From JANRIZ01 sp033764445 (GTDB lineage Bacteria; Verrucomicrobiota; Verrucomicrobiia; JAWXBN01), in the NCBI GenBank assembly GCA_033764445.1, contig JANRIZ010000168.1, positions 1-10,255 on the forward strand: a DNA stretch of 10,255 nucleotides, written 5' to 3'. Every line of letters begins with the position of its first letter. The first letter of the stretch is position 1. Shown here piece by piece: positions 1 to 6,513 of the stretch. Made by a program: the position numbers and the translations under genes. Below the pieces are notes generated by a model that had not been told where the DNA came from, searched no databases, and worked only from the letters and a program-made list of their open reading frames with translations.

Positions 1-118
1 CCAACCTACGGCTGAAAGCGGTGGAATTCAATATTTTTCCTTTACAAGCAGGCTCGCCACAAAAATGCACATAGGGGAGACTTCTCCCGCAGATGTCGCA
101 GAGAATCGCAGATTTTTT

Positions 119-171
119 AACCGCGGACTTGTCCCGGATTATTCGGGATATCACGGATGACGCGGATGGGG
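119..171 (+). repeat. 9-10-nt periodic CGGAT repeat block
   Basis: It starts AACCGCGGA and then shows CGGAT (or CGGGAT) at steps of about 9-10 nt, ending CGCGGATGGGG. It also contains a perfect 5-bp inverted repeat, TCCCG/CGGGA, at 132-136 and 144-148. Related blocks occur at 7021-7038, 7126-7156 and, inverted, 7229-7259. Such blocks are common intergenic elements in genomes of this sort and are often wrongly called as small ORFs. Confidence 0.65.
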
Positions 172-178
172 AGAAACT

Positions 179-204
179 AACGCGGAGACGCAAAGGCGCG
201 GAGA
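179..204 (+). repeat. AACGCGGAGACGCAAAG-type repeat segment
   Basis: The segment AACGCGGAGACGCAAAGG plus GCGCGGAGA resembles, on the opposite strand, the segment at 7319-7343, which reads AACGTCCGCCAAGGACGCAAAG on the minus strand. Both share an AACG start and the GACGCAAAG core. It looks like one module of the mosaic spacer repeats and is not coding. Confidence 0.5.
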
Positions 205-241
205 TTTTTTCAAATGCTGAAAGTACAGAAAACCATTCTGG

Positions 242-259
242 AATCGGCAATCGGCAATC
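242..259 (+). repeat. AATCGGC 7-nt tandem repeat
   Basis: Two and a half copies of AATCGGC stand in tandem. Looser copies (AATCGGCAA) follow at 336-344 and 372-380, so the right part of this spacer is built largely from this unit. No protein function is implied. It is probably another intergenic repeat family. Confidence 0.6.
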
Positions 260-288
260 AAAAATCGGAAATGGAAAAGCCGGCATCC

Positions 289-302
289 GCCTTCGCCAAG
301 GC
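289..302. repeat. Small hairpin element GCCTT-CGCC-AAGGC
   Basis: A perfect 5-bp inverted repeat (GCCTT/AAGGC) with a 4-nt loop is followed by GGCTTCGGCG and CGACAAG. I recognise this as resembling a widespread intergenic hairpin motif in environmental bacterial genomes. No T-tract follows on either strand, so it is not scored as a terminator. Confidence 0.4.
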
Positions 303-398
303 TTCGGCGCGACAAGTCCGACATCCGAGAACCGGGAATCGGCAACCGAGAACCCACTCCGCTCCGGAATCAATCGGCAATAATATCCTGGGCCCGTA

Positions 399-1778
399 TC
401 ACACCACACGGTTCTGCCGGATCACCTCGGCATACCATTTGGCACTGGCTTTGGGAATGCGTTCCTGGGTTTCGTAGCGCGTGTAGTGGATGCCAAACCG
501 TTGGCTCGTTCCCCAGGCCCATTCAAAATTATCAAGGAGTGTCCATAGAAAATATCCTTTGATGGGATATCCCTCGTCGATGGCCCGGTGGAGCTGGCGC
601 AGGTAGGAACGCAGGAACATGATCCGGTCCTGATCCTCAATCTCGTTTTTGGGGGTCAGTTTGTCCGGGCAGGGACAGCCGTTTTCGGTGATGTAAATGT
701 CCCCCTTGAAACCGCATTCCGTCTGGATCAGGCGCGGCAGCCAGTACATGGCATCGGGCAGGAAATTCAGCCAGAAAATGTTCATCTTCGGGTACGCCTC
801 GGGAATCTGCATCTCTTCGTATCCGTCCGCATTGTCGGCATGGCGTGCGTAATAACCCGTGTAAATATTCAGACCAAAGGCATCCAGTGGCTGATGGATC
901 GTTTCCATGTCACCGTCCTGGATGTCGGGCATCTCCCCCAGGGCGGTTTTGCGGCGGATAAAAAGATCGCTGTAACGCCCCGTCAGTGCCGGATACACCG
1001 TCGCCCCGTTGCAGAGGATGTCCTGAAAGGCCAGGCCGGCGGCCGCAATATCCTGCGGGGTTTCGGTCAGCGGAATGGCGCACACACAGTTGTCCACGAG
1101 AGCCACCTTGCAGGGCCTGGGCGTGGCCGCACGGATCGCCTGGACAGCCAGTCCGTGCCCGAGCATCGCGTGGTGGACGGTCTGCCAGACCTCCTTTTTG
1201 GACCCGACCACCGTTCCCGGCGCATGTGGGGGCAATCCGCCGACCCCGTACCCGAGGTAGGTGAAACACAGGACCTCGTTCATGGTCATCCAGTGTGTCA
1301 CCCGGTCCCCCAGGGCCCTGACGGCGACGGTGGCGTAGTCGGCAAAGTCACGGGCCATCTGACGGGAGCGCCAGGAACCGTAGCGGTCCTCCAGGGCCCA
1401 GGGGCTGTCCCAATGGAAGAGGGTCACGTGCGGGGTGATCCCGTGGGCGAGCAGGCAATCGACCAGGCGATTGTAAAAATCCAGTCCCTTTTGATTCACA
1501 GTTCCCGTTCCTTCGGGCAAAATGCGGGACCAGGCCAGGCTCATGCGATAATGTTTGAGTCCCAGCGCCGCCATCATTTTGACGTCGTCTTCAAAACGGT
1601 GGTAGTGATCGCATGCGATTTCGCCTGTTTCACCCGTGCGCACGCGTCCGGGTTGTTGGGAGAACCGGTCCCAGGTGCTGGGGCCGCGTCCGTCCAGACG
1701 GGCGGCCCCTTCGATCTGATATGCGGCGGTGGCGGTGCCCCAGTGGAAACCGGGGGGGAATTGGTAGGATTGGCTCAT
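399..1778 (-). CDS. GH1 family beta-glucosidase (cytoplasmic)
   Basis: A 459-residue retaining beta-glucosidase of glycoside hydrolase family 1, expected to hydrolyse beta-glucosides or related beta-glycosides. Seen: the N-terminal FPPGFHWGTATAAYQIEGA signature; the acid/base region TMNEV with Glu168; the nucleophile motif YITENG with Glu365; and the C-terminal LLDNFEWAWG and RFGIHY motifs. The length is normal for the family and there is no signal peptide, so it should act on imported sugars. I chose the ATG at 1778, which leaves six residues before the family start. The upstream TTG at 1817 would overlap the phosphatase gene and add an unconserved tail. The start lies 19 nt after the phosphatase stop on the same strand, so it is probably the last gene of the signalling operon. 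Odd: NEV replaces the usual NEP, and HWDSPWAL replaces the usual HWDLPQAL. Exact substrate is unknown. Confidence 0.93.
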   Translation of the reverse strand: MSQSYQFPPGFHWGTATAAYQIEGAARLDGRGPSTWDRFSQQPGRVRTGETGEIACDHYHRFEDDVKMMAALGLKHYRMSLAWSRILPEGTGTVNQKGLDFYNRLVDCLLAHGITPHVTLFHWDSPWALEDRYGSWRSRQMARDFADYATVAVRALGDRVTHWMTMNEVLCFTYLGYGVGGLPPHAPGTVVGSKKEVWQTVHHAMLGHGLAVQAIRAATPRPCKVALVDNCVCAIPLTETPQDIAAAGLAFQDILCNGATVYPALTGRYSDLFIRRKTALGEMPDIQDGDMETIHQPLDAFGLNIYTGYYARHADNADGYEEMQIPEAYPKMNIFWLNFLPDAMYWLPRLIQTECGFKGDIYITENGCPCPDKLTPKNEIEDQDRIMFLRSYLRQLHRAIDEGYPIKGYFLWTLLDNFEWAWGTSQRFGIHYTRYETQERIPKASAKWYAEVIRQNRVV

Positions 1779-1797
1779 GGTATGGGGAGGGGTCCGT

Positions 1798-3249
1798 TTA
1801 GTTGAATTTAAAATCAATCATGGAGAGATCGTCATCCAAAATATTCGAGCCCTGTTCGCGCCGCGCTGTGGCCACGAGTTCGTCGAGCATGTCCGGAGTG
1901 CCGCCCTTTTGGGAGAGAAACTTTTCGAGATCGGCCAGCCGCATCATGGGGGCGTTGGGACGGCGGATCTCGTAGGCGCCGTCGCTGAAGAGATAGAGTT
2001 GGGAACCCTCCGGCACAGGCGTGGACGCGGACGTGAACCGGGTGTTTGGCATATAACCCACAATGAGGTTGTGGGTGCGCAAGGACTGGCACGGACCCCC
2101 CGGAGGAAACATGATGCAGGGGGGGTGACCTGCGCTGGCATAACACAAGGTGCGGGAGGCAGTGTCGAAAACGCCGTACCAGATTGTAAAATACATGTCG
2201 TGGTGCTGCTCCATGGCAAAAGAAAGGTTCAGCCCCTGCATCACCTCCTCCGGCTTGTAGAAATCCACATGGGCCAGGGCCCGGCTTCGGATGGCGTGCA
2301 GGGCGGAGAGGGACAGCAGCGCCGCCCCGACCCCGTGACCGCAGACATCCAGGAGATGGAACGCAAAATGCGAGTCGTCGAGCCAGAAGTAATCGAAGGC
2401 GTCACCCCCGAGGGTCGAACTGGGTTCGAATTTCCAGCGTGCGGTGATCCTTCCCTCCGTCAGGGGCGGGGGCAACTGTGTGCGGACATAGGTGGCGGCT
2501 TCGGCGAGTTCCTTTTCCAGTTTCTGTTGGGTGAGCTGCAGTTCCCGGAAAATCCTCTGTTCCTGGTCGCGCAGTCTTTTGCGATCCAGCGAGGAACCCA
2601 GACGCGCATGGAGCAAGGTGGGGTTGACCGGTTTGGTCAGGTAGTCATCCGCGCCCGCCTCGATGCAGCGGACCACCTGACCGAGTTCGTCCAATGCCGA
2701 AACCATGATCACCGGCAGATGCCGGAGATCAGCGTCCTTTTTGAGGGTCATCAGCACCTCGCATCCGTCCATTTCGGGCATCAGGACATCCAGAAGAACC
2801 AGATCAAAGGGCTCCTTGCGGAGCATGTCCAGAGCCTGTGCCCCCGCATGGGCATCGCGGACCGAGTACCCGGCGGATTGGAGGCGGCGCATGAGGACGT
2901 CGCAGTTGGCGGGATTGTCATCCACCACCAGCAGATGACCGCGCCCGTTTTGAACGGATGGCCCGGATTCGCCATGCGGTTCCGAAATCGGGTGGGGGTC
3001 CGGTGTGGGGGCGGGGGAGACATCGGACTCCGAAAATGGGGCGATGATCGCCAGATGCCGGGTGCTGACATAACGGTCGATCAGTTCCAAAAGATTTTTC
3101 GAAGCCCGTGTGACCTTGTCGAAATCCGCCTCGTAGTCTTTGATCCCGGCATCCTGCATCTCTTCGCGGATGAGGTCGCTGTAGCCCATGATCTGGTTGA
3201 GCGGCGTGCGCAGATCGTGCCGCAGAGAAGAAATGTCCCGGGGATTCAT
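1798..3249 (-). CDS. DHp-like/receiver/PP2C (SpoIIE-RsbU type) serine phosphatase
   Basis: A 483-residue soluble signalling protein. Residues 1-60 resemble a histidine-kinase DHp domain, with an intact H-box (His11 in RHDLRTPLN), but no HATPase domain follows. Residues 65-100 are a Pro/Ser-rich linker. Residues 105-215 are a receiver with acidic pair Asp110/Asp111, phosphoacceptor Asp154, Ser184 and Lys206-Pro. Residues 221-255 look like a coiled-coil signalling helix. Residues 265-483 are a PP2C/SpoIIE phosphatase with metal-binding aspartates in GGDAFD (Asp283), DVCGHG (Asp301), FSDGAYE (Asp423) and the terminal DDDLS. By family, such proteins dephosphorylate phosphoserine on STAS anti-anti-sigma factors; the STAS gene at 6175-6513 is the obvious candidate (inferred). 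The ATG overlaps the upstream receiver stop (ATGA), suggesting translational coupling. Confidence 0.92.
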   Translation of the reverse strand: MNPRDISSLRHDLRTPLNQIMGYSDLIREEMQDAGIKDYEADFDKVTRASKNLLELIDRYVSTRHLAIIAPFSESDVSPAPTPDPHPISEPHGESGPSVQNGRGHLLVVDDNPANCDVLMRRLQSAGYSVRDAHAGAQALDMLRKEPFDLVLLDVLMPEMDGCEVLMTLKKDADLRHLPVIMVSALDELGQVVRCIEAGADDYLTKPVNPTLLHARLGSSLDRKRLRDQEQRIFRELQLTQQKLEKELAEAATYVRTQLPPPLTEGRITARWKFEPSSTLGGDAFDYFWLDDSHFAFHLLDVCGHGVGAALLSLSALHAIRSRALAHVDFYKPEEVMQGLNLSFAMEQHHDMYFTIWYGVFDTASRTLCYASAGHPPCIMFPPGGPCQSLRTHNLIVGYMPNTRFTSASTPVPEGSQLYLFSDGAYEIRRPNAPMMRLADLEKFLSQKGGTPDMLDELVATARREQGSNILDDDLSMIDFKFN

Positions 3250-3611
3250 GTGGGGAGGAATTTGGTGATTTTCCCGATCAGCCGCTCAATCTCGACCGGT
3301 TTGGTGTCGTAATCATCGCATCCGGCCGCCAGGGCCTTTTGTTTGTCCTCGACCATGGCATTCGCGGTCAGGGCAATCACCGGGATGGATTTGAGCGCGT
3401 CACTGGCCTTGAGCTGACGGGCCGCCTCCCATCCGTCCATGATCGGAAGGCTCATGTCGAGGAGGATCAGGTCCGGCTTTTCCGAGGCTGCCTTGGACAG
3501 GCCCTCGGCACCGTCAACGGCCATGGCAATTTCATAGCCGCGCCGTTGGAGACGGCGGGAAAGCATGTCCCGGTTCATTTCGTTGTCTTCAACAATGAGG
3601 ATTTTGGCCAT
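3246..3611 (-). CDS. Single-domain response regulator (CheY/DivK-like)
   Basis: A 121-residue protein that is one receiver domain with no output domain. Seen: acidic residues Glu8/Asp9 (VEDNEMNRDML), phosphoacceptor Asp52 (LLDMSLPIMDGWE), Thr82 (ALTAN) and Lys104-Pro (TKPVE). The EDNEMNRDML start and LPIMDGWE loop are typical of DivK-like and hybrid-kinase receivers. It begins 4 nt after the kinase stop and its stop overlaps the phosphatase start, so all three should be co-translated. It may act as a phosphate shuttle or sink for the hybrid kinase, or as an adaptor for the phosphatase (inferred). No Shine-Dalgarno sequence is visible before its ATG. Confidence 0.93.
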   Translation of the reverse strand: MAKILIVEDNEMNRDMLSRRLQRRGYEIAMAVDGAEGLSKAASEKPDLILLDMSLPIMDGWEAARQLKASDALKSIPVIALTANAMVEDKQKALAAGCDDYDTKPVEIERLIGKITKFLPT

Positions 3612-3615
3612 AAAA

Positions 3616-6141
3616 TCAGTGTTTCAGATATTTGCCGACCTCGTGGGCCAGGTCAGCAAAATTATGCTTTCCTTTCTGGAGAATATCCTCTGCGGAGTCC
3701 TTGAGGATCCGGGCCTCCATGGGGGAAAGTTCCTGGGCGGAAAAGACGACGATGGGCGTGTGGGCCCCCGCCGGTTTTTCCTGCAGTTCGAGAAGAAAAT
3801 CAAACCCGTTCATTTCGGGCATCATCAAGTCCAGGACAATCACATCCGGCCTGAGTGTTTCGAGCATTTTGAGTGCGGTTTTGCCTCCGGAAGCGTGAAA
3901 GGTTTTGCACCCTTCGCGTTCCAGGGTCCGGGAGGCGATTTCATAACAGGCCGGATCGTCATCAATGATCAGGACGGTCGGACGCCGGGCGGAACCATCA
4001 TGGTTGTGGATCAGCCGAAGCAGCTGCTCGCGGTCAAAGGGTTTGGTCAGACAGTCGGAGGCTCCCAGGGAAAGTGCCTTGGCCTTGTTGTTGACCATCG
4101 TGACCATGACCACGGGGATGTTTTTTGTGAGGGGGTTGCCTTTCAGCGAGGAAAGCAGTGTCCAGCCGTCCATGCCCGGCATCATCACATCCAGGGTGAT
4201 GAGATCGGGTTTGACCGAGGTGGCGAGGTCCAGGGCGCGTTCCCCGGTGGTGGCGGTGAGCACATTGCACCGGATTTTTTCGAGGGAGCGGATCATCAGT
4301 TCCTGCGCCTGTGGATCGTCATCGACGACCAGAATGGTGAAGGGCTGTTCGCGGGTCTGTCCCGATGGGGCGGGGGTCCCGCCCTGGGCCGCGGTCTCGG
4401 GGAGCTGTTCCACCAGCCAGGGGAGGTGGAGTGTGAAGGTGGTTCCCCGACCCGGGGCACTTTCGACCGTGATCGTGCCGCCCATGAGTTCCGCAAATTT
4501 TTTGCAGATGGCCAAGCCCAGGCCTGTGCCGCCGTATTTGCGGGTGGTGCTGTCATCGGCCTGCGAAAACTCCTTGAAAAGGCGCTTCAACTGCTCGGGG
4601 GTCATCCCGATGCCCGAATCCCTGATTTCGAAAATGACCTCGTCAGCGGTGCGCCGGGCGGTGAGGGTGATCAGACCGTTCTGGGTGAATTTGGAGGCAT
4701 TGCTCAAAAGATTGAAAAGAATCTGACGCAATTTGGTGATGTCTCCGCGCATGATACCGAGGTCTTTCGGGCAGCTGATCTCGAGCCTGTTTTTGTTTTT
4801 TTCAATCAGCGGCTGGAGGGTGGCCGCCACTTCATTGAACAGGTCCGGCAGTGAAAAATTCTCCAGAAACAGGGTCATTTTCCCGGCCTCGATCTTGGAG
4901 AGATCCAAAACGTCATTGATCAGCGAAAGGAGATGTTTTCCCGAGCCCTGGATTTTTTTCAGATCCGGGATGAGCTGTGTCTGCCCTGCGTCCTCGCTGT
5001 CCTCAATGAGCATCTCGCTGTAACCGATGATGGCGTTGAGCGGCGTGCGGAGTTCGTGGCTCATGTTGGCCAGAAAGGCGCTCTTGGTGCGGTTGGCCTC
5101 CTCGGCGGCGGCACGTGATTTATCTGACTCGGTCTGCAGTTCCCGGGCCCGTTTGAGCAGTGAATTTTGCGCCAGCAATGCGCCGATGGCCATCAGGGCC
5201 GTGATGGTGAAGACAGGCCAGACCGCCCTGACCGTCCGGGCGATGACATCCGGAACATACGTGCCGGCGACGATCGTGTATCCCCAGGGTTCGTAGCTGC
5301 GGCTCTGAACGCGCCATTTCTGGAAAAGATCAAATTCATCGATTTTGGTCTCACGGGGGTCACTCATCACCATTTCAATTGTTTTGGCCGAAACCTGGTC
5401 GGAATGGGCCACCATCACTCCCTGATGGTTGATGAGGGCGACAAATCCATTTTCCAGGATGCGACTGCCGTTCAGATGGTCGAGCAATTCGGACAGGGTT
5501 TCGATTGGATATCCCACATACCAGATGCCGATGAGCTGATTCTGACTGTCGTAAATGGGATCGTATCGGGCCAGATAGGCTTCGCCAAGAATGTCCACGG
5601 TTCCCACATAACTTTTGCCCTCACGAATGGCCTGGATGGCCTTTCCGTGGGGGTCCAGGATTGTCCCCAGGGCCCGTGAACCGCCATTCATCACATTCGT
5701 GGAGATGCGGACAAAGCGGTCGCCATCCCTGACAAAGATCGTGGCGGTTCCGCCCATGAGTTTTTTGACCCTGTCCACAATTGTGAAGTCGAGACCGACC
5801 TTGGACTGACCGAATGAAATGTCGGGTACGGTCTGGCCCCCGAGGGTGACGGTCCCATCGATCCGGGGAGGGCCAGCCAGGAGGGTTTCCCGGCGTAAGA
5901 CTTCCATCGCCGAGTTGGCCAGTTTGAGATGGAGCAGGTGATTGGTTTGCAGATCCCTTTCCACCTCCGTGATACGAAGGTTGGCCGCCTGTTCCGCATC
6001 CGAAAGGATGTCCATCATCAGGGTACGGAACCCCAACCAGCAGGCGGCGGTAATGCAGACGACCAGAAAGACGATCCTGAGAATGCGAAGAAACCGTGGT
6101 TTGGATTTGAGTTTCTCAATCCTTGAAGAAATTCCTTGCAT
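3616..6141 (-). CDS. Membrane hybrid sensor histidine kinase (Cache, DHp, HATPase, REC, REC)
   Basis: An 841-residue inner-membrane kinase. Seen: a basic N-terminus and TM1 at about 20-38; a periplasmic sensor at about 46-300 resembling the Cache_3/Cache_2 fusion type (GKSYVGTVDILGEAYLARYDPI, then a second Cache-like half from about 230); TM2 at about 307-325; a helical linker; DHp with His362 in MSHELRTPLN; HATPase with N-box Asn481, G1 DSGIGM (508-513) and G2 GGTGLGL (537-543); REC1 with Asp607/608, Asp651 and Lys700-Pro; REC2 with Asp727/728, Asp771, Ser801 and a QKG in place of the usual Lys-Pro. Cache domains of this type usually bind small molecules. I chose the ATG at 6141, with AGGA about 12 nt upstream; a longer frame up to 6585 runs antisense through the STAS gene and adds no recognisable domain. 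Ligand unknown. Confidence 0.93.
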   Translation of the reverse strand: MQGISSRIEKLKSKPRFLRILRIVFLVVCITAACWLGFRTLMMDILSDAEQAANLRITEVERDLQTNHLLHLKLANSAMEVLRRETLLAGPPRIDGTVTLGGQTVPDISFGQSKVGLDFTIVDRVKKLMGGTATIFVRDGDRFVRISTNVMNGGSRALGTILDPHGKAIQAIREGKSYVGTVDILGEAYLARYDPIYDSQNQLIGIWYVGYPIETLSELLDHLNGSRILENGFVALINHQGVMVAHSDQVSAKTIEMVMSDPRETKIDEFDLFQKWRVQSRSYEPWGYTIVAGTYVPDVIARTVRAVWPVFTITALMAIGALLAQNSLLKRARELQTESDKSRAAAEEANRTKSAFLANMSHELRTPLNAIIGYSEMLIEDSEDAGQTQLIPDLKKIQGSGKHLLSLINDVLDLSKIEAGKMTLFLENFSLPDLFNEVAATLQPLIEKNKNRLEISCPKDLGIMRGDITKLRQILFNLLSNASKFTQNGLITLTARRTADEVIFEIRDSGIGMTPEQLKRLFKEFSQADDSTTRKYGGTGLGLAICKKFAELMGGTITVESAPGRGTTFTLHLPWLVEQLPETAAQGGTPAPSGQTREQPFTILVVDDDPQAQELMIRSLEKIRCNVLTATTGERALDLATSVKPDLITLDVMMPGMDGWTLLSSLKGNPLTKNIPVVMVTMVNNKAKALSLGASDCLTKPFDREQLLRLIHNHDGSARRPTVLIIDDDPACYEIASRTLEREGCKTFHASGGKTALKMLETLRPDVIVLDLMMPEMNGFDFLLELQEKPAGAHTPIVVFSAQELSPMEARILKDSAEDILQKGKHNFADLAHEVGKYLKH

Positions 6142-6156
6142 AAACGGGCCGATCCT

Positions 6157-6169
6157 ATCGTAATACGAT
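6157..6169. promoter_or_regulatory. 13-bp perfect inverted repeat between divergent kinase and STAS genes
   Basis: ATCGTA-A-TACGAT is a perfect palindrome with one central base. It sits in the middle of the 33-bp gap between the kinase ATG (6141, minus) and the STAS ATG (6175, plus). Each arm contains or ends in TACGAT, which shares four of six bases with a -10 box in its own direction. It could be a dimeric regulator site, or two overlapping -10 elements giving very short leaders to both genes. Function is inferred from position and symmetry only. Confidence 0.4.
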
Positions 6170-6174
6170 TCCGC

Positions 6175-6513
6175 ATGACAATTGAAATTCAAGATCAACA
6201 GGGGGTCCTTGTGGCCCGACTCACCGGACGCATCGACAGCACCACGGCGGTGGAGACCCAGACCTCCCTGTTGCAAAAAGTCGAGGGCAGCGGCCTGAAG
6301 GTGGTTTTGGACCTCGGCGCGGTGGAATATGTCAGCAGTGCCGGTCTGCGGACCATTCTGGCCGTGGCCAAAAAAATCCAGTCCTCCCAGGGTCAGGTCG
6401 TGGCGGCGGCCATGCAGGATCAGGTGAGGGAAATTTTTGAGATTGCGGGATTTGATGCGATCATCAAACCCCATGCCGATGTCGCATCGGCAGTGGCCGC
6501 CCTCAGGGCCTGA
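6175..6513 (+). CDS. STAS-domain anti-anti-sigma factor (SpoIIAA/RsbV-like)
   Basis: A 112-residue single STAS domain. Seen: an N-terminal beta-hairpin IEIQDQQGVLVARLTGRID, the strand VVLDLGAVEYV, and the phosphorylation loop VSSAGLR, where Ser55 aligns with the phosphoserine of SpoIIAA. The SSAGL form, with Ser in place of the Asp of DSSGL, is common in this family. In partner switching, the unphosphorylated form binds an RsbW-like kinase and releases that kinase's client; the kinase inactivates it by phosphorylation and a PP2C phosphatase restores it. Both types of enzyme are encoded next to it here. I chose the ATG at 6175; the earlier in-frame TTG at 6136 would overlap the kinase start. 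The gene overlaps the RsbW-like gene tail-to-tail by 11 bp. No Shine-Dalgarno sequence is visible. Confidence 0.92.
   Translation: MTIEIQDQQGVLVARLTGRIDSTTAVETQTSLLQKVEGSGLKVVLDLGAVEYVSSAGLRTILAVAKKIQSSQGQVVAAAMQDQVREIFEIAGFDAIIKPHADVASAVAALRA

Larger units (their letters stand above)
1..398. other. Gene-free spacer filled with degenerate short repeats
   Basis: No convincing gene lies here. The short open frames are made of repeat-derived, low-information sequence and match no protein family I recognise. The spacer lies downstream of the beta-glucosidase gene. It contains a GCCACAAAAATGCAC segment (56-70), a block of CGGAT units (119-171), an AACGCGGAGACGCAAAG block (179-204), an AATCGGC tandem (242-259) and a small hairpin-forming element (289-302). 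The same types of segment recur in the other spacer at 6998-7388, so this is a repeat graveyard rather than a decayed gene. No tRNA or clear terminator is visible. Confidence 0.7.

Noticed and set aside
74..88. Hairpin GGGAG-ACTT-CTCCC as a terminator for the glucosidase operon
   Set aside because: It is over 300 bp past the stop codon, and the nearest T-run on the minus strand is separated from the stem by about 9 nt.
93..477. Small open frames in the left spacer
   Set aside because: They are made of repeat units with 9-nt or 7-nt steps, and no plausible protein results.
588..1805. Plus-strand open frame of 405 codons opposite the beta-glucosidase
   Set aside because: It is a shadow of the glucosidase codon pattern; the protein has no family features, while the minus-strand frame carries intact GH1 motifs.
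1777..3312. Plus-strand open frame of 511 codons opposite the phosphatase
   Set aside because: It is antisense to clear DHp, receiver and PP2C motifs, and its translation resembles no known fold.
3565..4854. Plus-strand open frame of 429 codons opposite the kinase
   Set aside because: It is antisense to the HATPase and receiver domains and is explained by high-GC codon use on the real strand.
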